DNA of 34,145 nt from Acholeplasmataceae bacterium. Its GTDB lineage: Bacteria; Bacillota_I; Bacilli_A; Acholeplasmatales; Acholeplasmataceae. The stretch is taken from positions 1 through 34,145 of the forward strand of contig JAIPGC010000008.1 in NCBI GenBank assembly GCA_021736335.1, in the 5' to 3' direction. The notes under the pieces are model-generated. The model was not told the DNA's origin, searched no databases, and saw nothing but the letters and a program-made list of their open reading frames with translations. Of the stretch, positions 25,673 through 33,604 are shown piece by piece (within the stretch, counting starts at the first letter, position 1; every line of letters begins with the position of its first letter). A program made the position numbers and the translations under genes.

Positions 25673-26830
25673 TTAGAAAAAGTATAGTAGTGCGACAATT
25701 GATATCAGATTTGAAAGAATATGAACACTGATTGGAGCGATAATATTCTTGTTGTTTTGTAGATAAATGAACCCAAAGACAAATCCCATTGTGAAATAGG
25801 ATAAACCATTAACAAGCGCTTCTAATATTGAAGCTTCGCCAATCAAATGGATAGAGCCGAAAATGATGGATGAAACAACTAATGCAAATTTATCATTTTT
25901 AAACAATCCGAATATGGACTTTCTAAAAATGAGTTCTTCAACGATTGGACCCATCACAACTGCTGATAGTATCATAAAGATAGCACCAGAAGAATTAAGA
26001 GATCTCATAATCGTTATTTGGTTAACTGCTTCAGATTGAGCAATACCAAATATATTGGATAAGAAATTCGAAGCATAATTTGAAAATACATTCCCAATAA
26101 TAATATAAACATATCCAATAGCAATCATTGGAATCCAGCGAATACCTCTGACCTTAAATTCATTAAAGTCACCAACAAAATCAATCTTAAGCATAAAGAA
26201 AATTGTTGGAAGTAATATGAGATAGACCGAGAAATTTAAAATCGAATAACCTAAATCTGAAAATTCTGTTACTGGTCCTTCAATTTCATAATAATCAGCA
26301 CCAAAGAAATAGGGTAATGTTTGATTTTTACCTGCATAAATATTAATGAGTCTTTCTCCACCATCCCAAGTTAATATTGTCATATCTTGAATGATTTCCA
26401 AGAACACTTCAGTTTTTAAAGTGATAACTCCTGTAACCTGATCAACATTAAGCATGAGCTCTTCATAATATGGATTTGCAGTATTAACCAAAACTGCATA
26501 TCCAATATAAGTATCGATGCTACGAACGTAGCCATCATAGGGTTCATGATACTCTTGATAGATAGCCTCAGACATAATTGCAATACCATCAACATCATAG
26601 GCAATTTGTTCAAGTATCAGTTCTGACTCGGTGTAAGTAACTTGAAGTTCAGGTACATTTTGGATTGCTGCATACAAGACCCCAACAATAACAAACATGA
26701 CAATGAAGTATATAAAAATGGCAGACAAGTATATTCCTTTACGATCGGGTTTATATTTATCTGGCTTTTTTGGTTTTAATTCGTCCTTAAATAAATCTTC
26801 AAATTGGATAATTTCTTTTTCTTCGTCCAT
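25673..26830 (-). CDS. CPBP-family intramembrane metalloprotease with large extracytoplasmic insert
   Basis: 385 residues. A charged cytoplasmic N-terminus (1-30) is followed by a membrane helix (32-56), an extracytoplasmic domain of about 135 residues (57-192), and about seven further helices. The C-terminal part has the CPBP/Abi (CAAX protease) motifs: EExxxR as E298-E299-L-I-F-R303, FxxxH as F324-G-S-I-H328, and H370 in SVHILSN. Family members cleave prenylated or other membrane proteins, or give bacteriocin self-immunity. The long soluble insert between helices 1 and 2 is unusual for the family and may bind a ligand or substrate. ATG 26830 is favoured by AAGGTGAT immediately upstream, which makes GTG 26839 unlikely. 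It heads an operon with the GH17-like gene. Confidence 0.87.
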   Translation of the reverse strand: MDEEKEIIQFEDLFKDELKPKKPDKYKPDRKGIYLSAIFIYFIVMFVIVGVLYAAIQNVPELQVTYTESELILEQIAYDVDGIAIMSEAIYQEYHEPYDGYVRSIDTYIGYAVLVNTANPYYEELMLNVDQVTGVITLKTEVFLEIIQDMTILTWDGGERLINIYAGKNQTLPYFFGADYYEIEGPVTEFSDLGYSILNFSVYLILLPTIFFMLKIDFVGDFNEFKVRGIRWIPMIAIGYVYIIIGNVFSNYASNFLSNIFGIAQSEAVNQITIMRSLNSSGAIFMILSAVVMGPIVEELIFRKSIFGLFKNDKFALVVSSIIFGSIHLIGEASILEALVNGLSYFTMGFVFGFIYLQNNKNIIAPISVHILSNLISIVALLYFF

Positions 26831-26847
26831 ATTAATCACCTTGTTTT

Positions 26848-26853
26848 ATTATA
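26848..26853 (-). promoter_or_regulatory. -10 element for the CPBP/GH17-like operon
   Basis: On the minus strand 26853 to 26848 reads TATAAT, 18 bases before ATG 26830. The -35 region is occupied by the palindrome at 26858-26872. Confidence 0.5.
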
Positions 26854-26857
26854 ACGT

Positions 26858-26872
26858 AATTCACTGTGAATT
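26858..26872. promoter_or_regulatory. Palindromic operator candidate between divergent promoters
   Basis: AATTCAC-T-GTGAATT, a perfect 7-bp inverted repeat with a one-base centre. It lies between the minus-strand -10 (26848-26853) and the plus-strand -10 (26896-26901). It is too short-looped to be a terminator. Confidence 0.45.
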
Positions 26873-26901
26873 GATACATATGTTTGTAAAAATGTGATAA
26901 T
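26871..26901 (+). promoter_or_regulatory. Probable promoter for the rdgB operon
   Basis: TTGATA (26871-26876), 19-base spacer, GATAAT (26896-26901) with extended TGT before it. The start is at 26942. Confidence 0.5.
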
Positions 26902-26941
26902 ATAGAATAGAAAATACTATCAATAAAAAAAGGATATTATA

Positions 26942-27532
26942 ATGACTGATCTAATCATAGCAAGCCAAAATGTCCATAAGATTAGAGAACTAAGTGCTAT
27001 TTTTAATCACAAAGGCATCCATTTGATTTCCTTAAAAGAGTTAAATGACAACGATGATGTGATTGAAGATGGTCATTCTTTTTTGGAAAATGCAATAATA
27101 AAGGCAAGCTACTTCGCAAAAAAATATCAAAAGCCTGTCATTGCTGATGATTCAGGATTAGTAATTCATGCACTAGATGGCAGACCTGGTATCTATTCTG
27201 CAAGGTATTCTGGTGGTGATGACCATCAAAATAACCTCAAAGTCTTGAAAGAGATGCAGGATAAAGAAAACAGAGATGCTTACTTCGTATCTGTGATTGT
27301 TTTATGTTATCCTAATGGTGTATACAAAAGCTATGAGGGAAAAGTATTTGGAATAATTGCTATAGAAGAAAAAGGGAAAAATGGATTTGGTTATGATTCC
27401 ATCTTTTACTATCCTGATTTAGATAAAAATTTTGCAGAGCTAGATTCAGAAATAAAAAACCAAATTTCACATCGTGCTAATGCATTGAAACAGCTTAAGG
27501 AGGACATCGATGAAATTATTAATTACAAGTGA
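26942..27532 (+). CDS. rdgB: XTP/dITP diphosphatase (non-canonical purine NTP pyrophosphatase)
   Basis: 196 residues, standard for RdgB/HAM1. It hydrolyses dITP, XTP and ITP to monophosphates so that deaminated purines are kept out of DNA and RNA. Motifs are IIASQNVHKIREL at the N-terminus, ADDSGLVIHALDGRPGIYSARYSG, GFGYDSIFYYP and the C-terminal ISHRANALKQL. A ribosome site AAAGGA (26930-26935) precedes ATG 26942. Its last 23 bases overlap the phosphodiesterase gene, as with ysnA-ysnB in B. subtilis. Confidence 0.97.
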   Translation: MTDLIIASQNVHKIRELSAIFNHKGIHLISLKELNDNDDVIEDGHSFLENAIIKASYFAKKYQKPVIADDSGLVIHALDGRPGIYSARYSGGDDHQNNLKVLKEMQDKENRDAYFVSVIVLCYPNGVYKSYEGKVFGIIAIEEKGKNGFGYDSIFYYPDLDKNFAELDSEIKNQISHRANALKQLKEDIDEIINYK

Positions 27533-27953
27533 TGTTCATGGTGATGAAAAAAGACTTCTTGAAGTCATTAAAAAACATAAAGATGTTGACTATCATCTGA
27601 ATGCTGGAGATATGTGTCTTGATCCAAAGATTTGGGAAAAACATCACATCATTGCTGTAAAAGGCAACAACGATTTTGGCAGTGACCTACCTTATATGCG
27701 GTTATTAGATTTCGATGGATTACATATTCTTTTAACTCATGGTCACATTGAACATGTGAAATTCGGAATGGATAGAATTAGATTAAAAGCTAAAGTTAAT
27801 GAAGTACAAATTGTTATATTTGGCCATACTCATGAAAGATATTTAATGTCTGATGAAGGTATATTATTCATCAATCCAGGTGCATTAGGTGGGTATCATA
27901 GAAGCTATGCAATTTATGAGAATCAACAGGTTACATTTTATAATAGCGATTGA
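27510..27953 (+). CDS. YfcE/MJ0936-family metallophosphodiesterase
   Basis: 147 residues, a small calcineurin-like phosphoesterase. Di-metal motifs are SDVHGDEKR (D8, H10), NAGDMC, KGNNDFG, LLTHGHIE and FGHTHERY, and NPGALGG ends the fold. The usual GNCD reads GNND. Homologues act on simple or cyclic phosphodiesters in vitro, with unclear physiological substrate. AAGGAGG (27500-27506), inside rdgB, serves ATG 27510. The gene continues the rdgB operon and is followed after 25 bases by the TPR/GGDEF-like protein. Confidence 0.92.
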   Translation: MKLLITSDVHGDEKRLLEVIKKHKDVDYHLNAGDMCLDPKIWEKHHIIAVKGNNDFGSDLPYMRLLDFDGLHILLTHGHIEHVKFGMDRIRLKAKVNEVQIVIFGHTHERYLMSDEGILFINPGALGGYHRSYAIYENQQVTFYNSD

Positions 27954-27978
27954 AAAACAGTTAAAAAAGGATGGAATT

Positions 27979-30966
27979 ATGCGATTAAGCGATGTCTTAA
28001 AATTACCAAAACAACCTCATAGTCTATCAATTATCAAGGATTTTCTAGAACAACCGCTGAGTCATTTAGACTATCAAGCGGCTTTTAGCTATTACTTTGA
28101 AATTGCTATTGAACTTCAATTATATAACTTGGTATTTGAAGAAGGAGACAAGGTTTTAAAAGAAATTGAAGTGCAAGCTGATTCTCCATATTATGAAAAA
28201 ATACTGAGAGAGCTTATACAGGCTTCACTTCATTTAGAGCATTTTGAAAAAGCTAAACAGTACATTGATCAAAGAAGACAGGTTCTTCCGATTCTGAAAC
28301 AATATTTAGCTGTCCTAGATGAAATTGATTATAAGAAGGCATTAGGATTACCTTATCTAGAAGACTTGATGAAGGTATTAAAAGATGTGATTCCAGATCC
28401 AGTAAAGATTTACTGTCTTGAGGAAATGTTTAAGATTTATCGAGATGATCATCAATATGAAATGGCTTTAAATAGCCTTTATGAGCTATATGAGTTTGAT
28501 CTTGAGAATAAGTATTTTATTGAAGAACTCAAACTTTTAGTTCAACTCAAGAAGTATGATGATGTCATCATGAAATCGATGAAAGCATTAAGACTTAACA
28601 GGGAAAATGCTTTAGTGGTTTTAGTTTTACTTGAAGTATATATTGTAAAAGAAGATTACCATAAAGCATCAACTCTTGAAGCTGAATATGAAGAATTAAT
28701 TGACAAGCAAGATGATATATATAAGAAGAAAGCCTATGAGCTCATCATTGTGTTATATAAAAAAATGGACAATAAGCCATCGCTTGATTTATATCAAAAG
28801 AAAAATAAGAGTCTTTTACGTGTATTAGATAAAAAGACTAAAGTTGTTGAGGAAGAAAAACCAGAAATTGTTGTCATTGAGAAAGCTGCGGCTAAAACTG
28901 TTAAACATGGTAATATTCTTGAACATTTGGAGTTCAGCCATGATTTGATTCAATTTTCACATTTGATCGATGACAAGCTTATGCTAAGAGATTACTTACG
29001 CGTCTTTTTCATGCATGTTGATTCGTTTATAAAAACCAAAGAGTTTATCATCTATCTTCAAGGTGAATCACCTAATCTGTTTCATTATAAAAAAGAGCGT
29101 CTTTACGATAAGACCATTATTGAAAGCTTTGTTGAAGAAACAGTTGTTGGTCGAGTATTAAATACTGGTGAAGAAATCTTCGAAGAAACAAAAACAATGA
29201 GATGGCCAAAAAATATCATCACCCAAAAGGATTATGAAGAAGATATTAAATTTATTTATACTTACCCACTAGGTGATGAGGGAACTTTCTCAATTTATTT
29301 AGATGAAGAAATCAATGATCCCGGAAAGTATTATGATTTATTTAAATTAATGAGTGCCATTTTATATGCTCATATTTTAGATGAAAAGAAATTGAGTAAG
29401 CTAAAGAAGGAAAATAGATTTTACAGCAATGTTCTTAATAGTCCAATTCTTGCTTATAGAGAGCATAGCGAACATCGTTCAACCTATAATGATGCAGCAC
29501 AAGCATTGTTTCATATTGATAAGCATCACCATATGGAATTATTTTTAAGAGACGTTTCCTATGAGCATGTACACATATATAAGGATACAATTCAAAAATT
29601 ACTTAACAAACCTGGTGAGATTAAAGAAATTTATTACCGGTACCAAGAGAAGCACATCCTAGAAAAGCTATATAGTTTAAAAATAGGAGATGAACATATT
29701 ATTATGAGTATATTCTTTGACCAGACAAAAGAAGTTGATCAAGCAAAGGAACTTGTCGATAAAGCAACGCTTGACCATGAGACAGGATTATCCAATGATT
29801 ATGCATTATCTTTAGAAATTGAGGATTTGCTTAAAGATAAGGCAAGTCTTATCTTGATTGAACTCGATCAGAATCTCAAACACATCTATGGTAGTGAGAA
29901 AATGGGTCAGTATTTTAAGGAGTTTGCACAGCATACAAAGAAGTTCTTTAATGATGGAAGAACTTACCGATATGACTTTAATCAGATTTTTGTATGTATT
30001 CCTTATAATGACATTAGAAGTGTGACTAAAACTGTCAAGGACTATATCAAATACTTAGAGATTTATGAGTCTAAGATTCTCAAATTTGAAAAATTCAATG
30101 TCAATATGGGTATCTTAAGATATCCAGTGGTAACTGTTGAAAAACAAATGGATAAGATTTTAAGATATTTAGATATTGCCTTAGAGAAGGCAAAAAGAGA
30201 ACGCGAAGAAAAATATGAGTTTTTTGTTTTTCGTGATTATGAGGATGAGTTATTTGAACAACAGGTTATTGATCATCTTAATGTTGCTATTGAGACACAA
30301 AACTTAGGTTTAATCTTTAATCAAATTACAGATATCAAGAAAAATAGAGTTTGGCAGTATGAAAGCGAACTTGTCATGTTTAACTTAGCAATCGACAATA
30401 AATATTTACTTACGATTGCAAAGAAGCGAAACAGATTGGCTGATTTGGAAAGATTCCATATCAAAAAAGTTTGTGAATTTTTGGTTGAATTGGAAAAACA
30501 AACTGAAAGACTGATCAAACTTACGATTCCAATCTCTAGAGAAACATTTTTAGATCCAACATTCAATCCTTATGTTCTAGGATTATTTAAACAATATGGT
30601 ATTCCTTATGAATTTGTGAGATTGAAATGTGATATGGAACTTAGAGCCAATCATTATGCGAATCAGATTCAGGAATTAATTGATCACGGTATTTCTTTAG
30701 ATACAACTTCTTTGGAAATGGCATTATCTTATCCTTTCAATGCTTTGCATGTGGATTTAAAGAAAGAAAATATCAAATGGAACAGTTATCTTCACAAGAT
30801 GAAAGAACTTCTTGAGGGGTTTCAAATGGCATTAGTTATCCGTGGTGTAAAGACTAAGGATCAAAAAGAAGCATTGGAACGGCTAGGTGTGATGTACATG
30901 GAAGGTAGCATTTATAAACAGTTGCCAGCACCTACATTGATTCAAAAGATTAAGGAGTCATTATGA
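27979..30966 (+). CDS. Large TPR protein with degenerate GGDEF and EAL domains (pseudo-enzyme c-di-GMP protein)
   Basis: 995 residues, cytosolic. Residues 1-285 are helical repeats of TPR type (pairs such as YEMALNSLYELYEF and YDDVIMKSMKALRLNRENAL). A charged linker (about 285-310) leads to a GAF-like region (about 320-460) and a possible PAS-like region (about 475-590). Residues 592-745 follow the GGDEF plan (KATLDHETGLSNDYALSLEI ... LILIELDQ), but the active-site turn R-Y-G-G-D-E-F reads R664-Y-D-F-N-Q-I-F. Residues 755-995 follow the EAL plan, with the QP of YQP lost (F780-N-Q) and the EAL glutamate segment as YESELVM; the DDFG metal motif is absent. Both catalytic domains should be inactive. 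ATG 27979 follows AAAGGATGG. The stop overlaps the next gene by 4 bases. Function not known; nucleotide or partner sensing is inference. Confidence 0.78.
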   Translation: MRLSDVLKLPKQPHSLSIIKDFLEQPLSHLDYQAAFSYYFEIAIELQLYNLVFEEGDKVLKEIEVQADSPYYEKILRELIQASLHLEHFEKAKQYIDQRRQVLPILKQYLAVLDEIDYKKALGLPYLEDLMKVLKDVIPDPVKIYCLEEMFKIYRDDHQYEMALNSLYELYEFDLENKYFIEELKLLVQLKKYDDVIMKSMKALRLNRENALVVLVLLEVYIVKEDYHKASTLEAEYEELIDKQDDIYKKKAYELIIVLYKKMDNKPSLDLYQKKNKSLLRVLDKKTKVVEEEKPEIVVIEKAAAKTVKHGNILEHLEFSHDLIQFSHLIDDKLMLRDYLRVFFMHVDSFIKTKEFIIYLQGESPNLFHYKKERLYDKTIIESFVEETVVGRVLNTGEEIFEETKTMRWPKNIITQKDYEEDIKFIYTYPLGDEGTFSIYLDEEINDPGKYYDLFKLMSAILYAHILDEKKLSKLKKENRFYSNVLNSPILAYREHSEHRSTYNDAAQALFHIDKHHHMELFLRDVSYEHVHIYKDTIQKLLNKPGEIKEIYYRYQEKHILEKLYSLKIGDEHIIMSIFFDQTKEVDQAKELVDKATLDHETGLSNDYALSLEIEDLLKDKASLILIELDQNLKHIYGSEKMGQYFKEFAQHTKKFFNDGRTYRYDFNQIFVCIPYNDIRSVTKTVKDYIKYLEIYESKILKFEKFNVNMGILRYPVVTVEKQMDKILRYLDIALEKAKREREEKYEFFVFRDYEDELFEQQVIDHLNVAIETQNLGLIFNQITDIKKNRVWQYESELVMFNLAIDNKYLLTIAKKRNRLADLERFHIKKVCEFLVELEKQTERLIKLTIPISRETFLDPTFNPYVLGLFKQYGIPYEFVRLKCDMELRANHYANQIQELIDHGISLDTTSLEMALSYPFNALHVDLKKENIKWNSYLHKMKELLEGFQMALVIRGVKTKDQKEALERLGVMYMEGSIYKQLPAPTLIQKIKESL

Positions 30967-32027
30967 GTTTAGCGCAGTTGAAGCAATATGTTTCAGCAAG
31001 TGAAAAAGATGAGAAAAGCAGTAACGGATATCGCGCGACTGCAGCTTTTATGATGCTGGAAAATGTTGATTTGATGATTGAACGGTACTCAAAAGAAAAG
31101 CAAACAGAACAAGGAGCTATCCTTCTTGATGTTTTTGGATTACTTCAAGGTTTTTTTGTAGCAATAGACGCCTTATATGATTTAGCAATAGGATTAACTC
31201 AGTACAAATATCATATTAATGTCAATTCCAATGAAACGCTTCGTGAACTCAAGTTCATTAGAAATGATATCGTTGGACATCCTACACACCGGACTTATGA
31301 AGATGGTGGTACAGGTTTTTCTATTCTATCACCTGAAAATTTCTCAAAAGATGGCATATCCTATAAAACGTATATCTATGAGAAAAATAAATTTGAAGTG
31401 ATAACTAAGGACGTCAAATTCGCGCCATTAATTGATGCTTATCATATCGAAAAAGATAAAATCTTATCGGATATTTATGCATTTTTACAAAGAGAAGAAA
31501 CAAAAACAAATATTCCCGAAAAGATTTATGCTTTGTTTGAAACAGTAAACGATGAAGTGCTAGAAGAAATTAGACAAATGTTCATCAGTGAATATCAACT
31601 TGAGGAAGATTCAAATCACCGGTTTTTATGGCGTCTAAAATTAGTTGAGGTTTTGATTCATTGGGAGGAAACAGATCCAGAACTTCAAGAACTCATTTTA
31701 TACATGAGCAAAATCCAATCAGCTAAGCTATATGCGATAGCTATGGATTTAGAAAAAAGAAAATATAAGGAACTATTTTTTAGCATCCCTCCCATTTTGA
31801 CAGCCTTTTATAAGTTTGTTAGAAAGCATGAAAAAATAGCATATCCTATACTTAAAAATTTAAATGATCCTAAACATCCATATTTTCAAAGAGATTTGAT
31901 TGCTTTAATGTCTATGAACCCCAACAAGCAAGTTATGAAATTATTAAGATTGTTCAAAGACACAAAGGATGAATCAAAAATCTATCTCATAGGTTCTATG
32001 ATGAAGGCATACCGTCCAAGAAATTAG
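30963..32027 (+). CDS. HEPN-like helical protein, unknown function
   Basis: 354 residues, soluble, mostly helical. The N-terminal part (20-110) is a helical bundle ending in LRELKFIRNDIVGHPTHR. R100-N101 and H106 form an R-x5-H motif of the kind seen in HEPN domains, whose members include RNases of toxin and defence systems as well as nucleotide-binding helpers. Residues 180-354 form further helices, with HEAT-like pairs (LQELILYMSKIQSAKLYAIAM; RDLIALMSMNPNKQVMKLL). ATG 30963 overlaps the stop of the degenerate GGDEF-EAL gene (ATGA), so the products are probably made in fixed ratio and may interact. The HEPN call rests on one motif plus predicted helicity; RNase activity is not shown. Confidence 0.6.
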   Translation: MSLAQLKQYVSASEKDEKSSNGYRATAAFMMLENVDLMIERYSKEKQTEQGAILLDVFGLLQGFFVAIDALYDLAIGLTQYKYHINVNSNETLRELKFIRNDIVGHPTHRTYEDGGTGFSILSPENFSKDGISYKTYIYEKNKFEVITKDVKFAPLIDAYHIEKDKILSDIYAFLQREETKTNIPEKIYALFETVNDEVLEEIRQMFISEYQLEEDSNHRFLWRLKLVEVLIHWEETDPELQELILYMSKIQSAKLYAIAMDLEKRKYKELFFSIPPILTAFYKFVRKHEKIAYPILKNLNDPKHPYFQRDLIALMSMNPNKQVMKLLRLFKDTKDESKIYLIGSMMKAYRPRN

Positions 32028-32031
32028 TAAT

Positions 32032-32049
32032 ATGAAAATAATTTTTCAT
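32032..32049 (+). terminator. Weak hairpin after the HEPN-like gene
   Basis: ATGAAAA (32032-32038) / TTTTCAT (32043-32049). AT-rich and without a clear T tract after the stem; possible end of the rdgB operon. Confidence 0.35.
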
Positions 32050-32083
32050 TTCCGATAAAACAGATACTTATTTTCTATTTATA

Positions 32084-32112
32084 TTGCAAATATCATCTAA
32101 TCAAAGTATGAT
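32084..32112 (+). promoter_or_regulatory. Promoter for the ROK-like gene
   Basis: TTGCAA (32084-32089), 17-base spacer, TATGAT (32107-32112). A leader of about 60 bases follows. Confidence 0.6.
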
Positions 32113-32152
32113 ATGAGTGGACTTAAATCCCAATAGACTAAAAAGGAAATGC

Positions 32153-32170
32153 ATTTGATTTCGATCAAAT
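32153..32170 (+). other. TTCG-capped hairpin just before the ROK-like start
   Basis: ATTTGAT (32153-32159), TTCG tetraloop (32160-32163), ATCAAAT (32164-32170), a perfect 7-bp stem ending 10 bases before ATG 32181. No clear Shine-Dalgarno lies between the hairpin and the start; AAAGGAAA at 32141-32148 lies on the other side of the hairpin, so folding would bring it closer to the start. Confidence 0.45.
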
Positions 32171-32180
32171 CAAACACGAA

Positions 32181-33593
32181 ATGGACAATATTTTCACATA
32201 CTATAGAAAACCGAATATCATATCAGAACTAGATCCTGATTTTGTACCTTCAATATTAGGGCACTTAGGATTTATTGATGCTGTAAAGAAATCCAATCAC
32301 AGTGTTGATGTGAAAATATCAATTGAACGAACACAAGGTCAAAAATCAACCTACCAAACAATTGTGTTTGATGATAGTCAAAATCAATATGAAGCAAATT
32401 GCTTTTATATAGAGAGATTAATCAAATCTTTACTATGGATCAAAGGTGGATGGAAAATCATTTATGGTGGCCCTCTTTCTTTAGGAAATTATATTAAAGA
32501 AACTTTCTCAAAAAATGGTCTACGAGCATTTGATGTTGCATTTATGAGTCGCATCTATGAAAAAGAATTCATTGTTGAGATTAAAGATATCAAAGATGTT
32601 CCAATGACAGAAGAATCTACAAAATCATTAGGAAGACATTTAAATGGATGTCGCATTGGATTTGATGCAGGTGGATCTGATAGAAAAGTATCAGCAGTCA
32701 TTGATGGTATAGCTATCTATAGTGAAGAAGTTGTTTGGCACCCCAAATTAGAAAGCGATCCTGCATATCATTATCAAGGCATTTTGGAGTCCATGAAAAA
32801 CGCAGCTTCAAAAATGCCAAGAGTTGATGGTATTGGTGTCAGCGCTGCAGGGGTTTATATTGATAATAAAGCCATGGCAGCATCATTATTTATTAAAGTT
32901 CCAATCGATTTATTTAATCAGCAGGTTAAGAATATATTCATCAACGCAGCCAAAGAAATAGGCGATGTACCTATTGAAGTCGCTAACGATGGTGATGTCA
33001 CAGCACTCGCTGGAGCGATGAGCCTAGAAGCAAATCAAGTCTTAGGGATTGCTATGGGAACCTCTGAAGCTGCTGGATATGTAGATAAAGAAGGCAACAT
33101 AACAGGTTGGTTGAATGAATTAGCTTTTGTTCCTGCAGATTTCAATAAAGATGCAATGATTGATGAGTGGTCATTAGATTATGGTTGCGGGGTTAAATAT
33201 TTTTCACAAGATGCAGTCATCAAATTAGCTCCACGTGCAGGTATTAATCTAGATCAAAATCTATCACCTGCGGATCAACTTAAAATCGTTCAAAATCTCG
33301 TTGAACAAAATGATGAGAAAGCGATACGTATCTTTGATACGATAGGGATCTATTTGGGTTATAATATTGCCTATTATGCTGAATTTTATGATATCAAACA
33401 TGTCTTAATTTTGGGGCGAGTCACATCTGGAAAAGGTGGAGATGCCATCTTGAGATATGCAACTAAAGTTTTAGAAACTGAATTTAAAGAATTAGCTCAA
33501 AAAATAAAAATATCACTACCGGATGAGAAAAATAAACGTGTTGGTCAATCGATTGCTGCAGCAAGTCTTCCGGAAGTTAAATCAATTAAGTAA
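32181..33593 (+). CDS. ROK-like sugar kinase-fold (ASKHA) protein with 150-residue N-terminal extension
   Basis: 470 residues. Residues 157-470 form an actin-like ATPase (ASKHA/ROK) domain: phosphate-1 IGFDAGGSDRKVSAVIDG (159-176), GIGVSAAGV, EVANDGDVTA with candidate catalytic base D270, and phosphate-2 LGIAMGTSEAAGY (288-300). The ROK zinc/cysteine motif (GHxxxxxxxxxxCxCGxxGC) is not evident; a DYGCG occurs instead. Residues 1-155 have no recognised domain, though they contain several beta-rich stretches (VDVKISIERT, YQTIVFDD). Typical ROK kinases are about 300 residues, so the extension is notable. The start ATG 32181 has no close ribosome site (see the hairpin at 32153). It lies 11 bases before a PIG-L-type deacetylase gene, suggesting amino-sugar metabolism; substrate not known. 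Confidence 0.75.
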   Translation: MDNIFTYYRKPNIISELDPDFVPSILGHLGFIDAVKKSNHSVDVKISIERTQGQKSTYQTIVFDDSQNQYEANCFYIERLIKSLLWIKGGWKIIYGGPLSLGNYIKETFSKNGLRAFDVAFMSRIYEKEFIVEIKDIKDVPMTEESTKSLGRHLNGCRIGFDAGGSDRKVSAVIDGIAIYSEEVVWHPKLESDPAYHYQGILESMKNAASKMPRVDGIGVSAAGVYIDNKAMAASLFIKVPIDLFNQQVKNIFINAAKEIGDVPIEVANDGDVTALAGAMSLEANQVLGIAMGTSEAAGYVDKEGNITGWLNELAFVPADFNKDAMIDEWSLDYGCGVKYFSQDAVIKLAPRAGINLDQNLSPADQLKIVQNLVEQNDEKAIRIFDTIGIYLGYNIAYYAEFYDIKHVLILGRVTSGKGGDAILRYATKVLETEFKELAQKIKISLPDEKNKRVGQSIAAASLPEVKSIK

Positions 33594-33604
33594 AGAGGTG
33601 TATT

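Noticed and set aside
30244-30966. Active EAL phosphodiesterase call
   Set aside because: The metal-binding and catalytic motifs (EAL Glu context, DDFG) are not present, so the domain is called degenerate.
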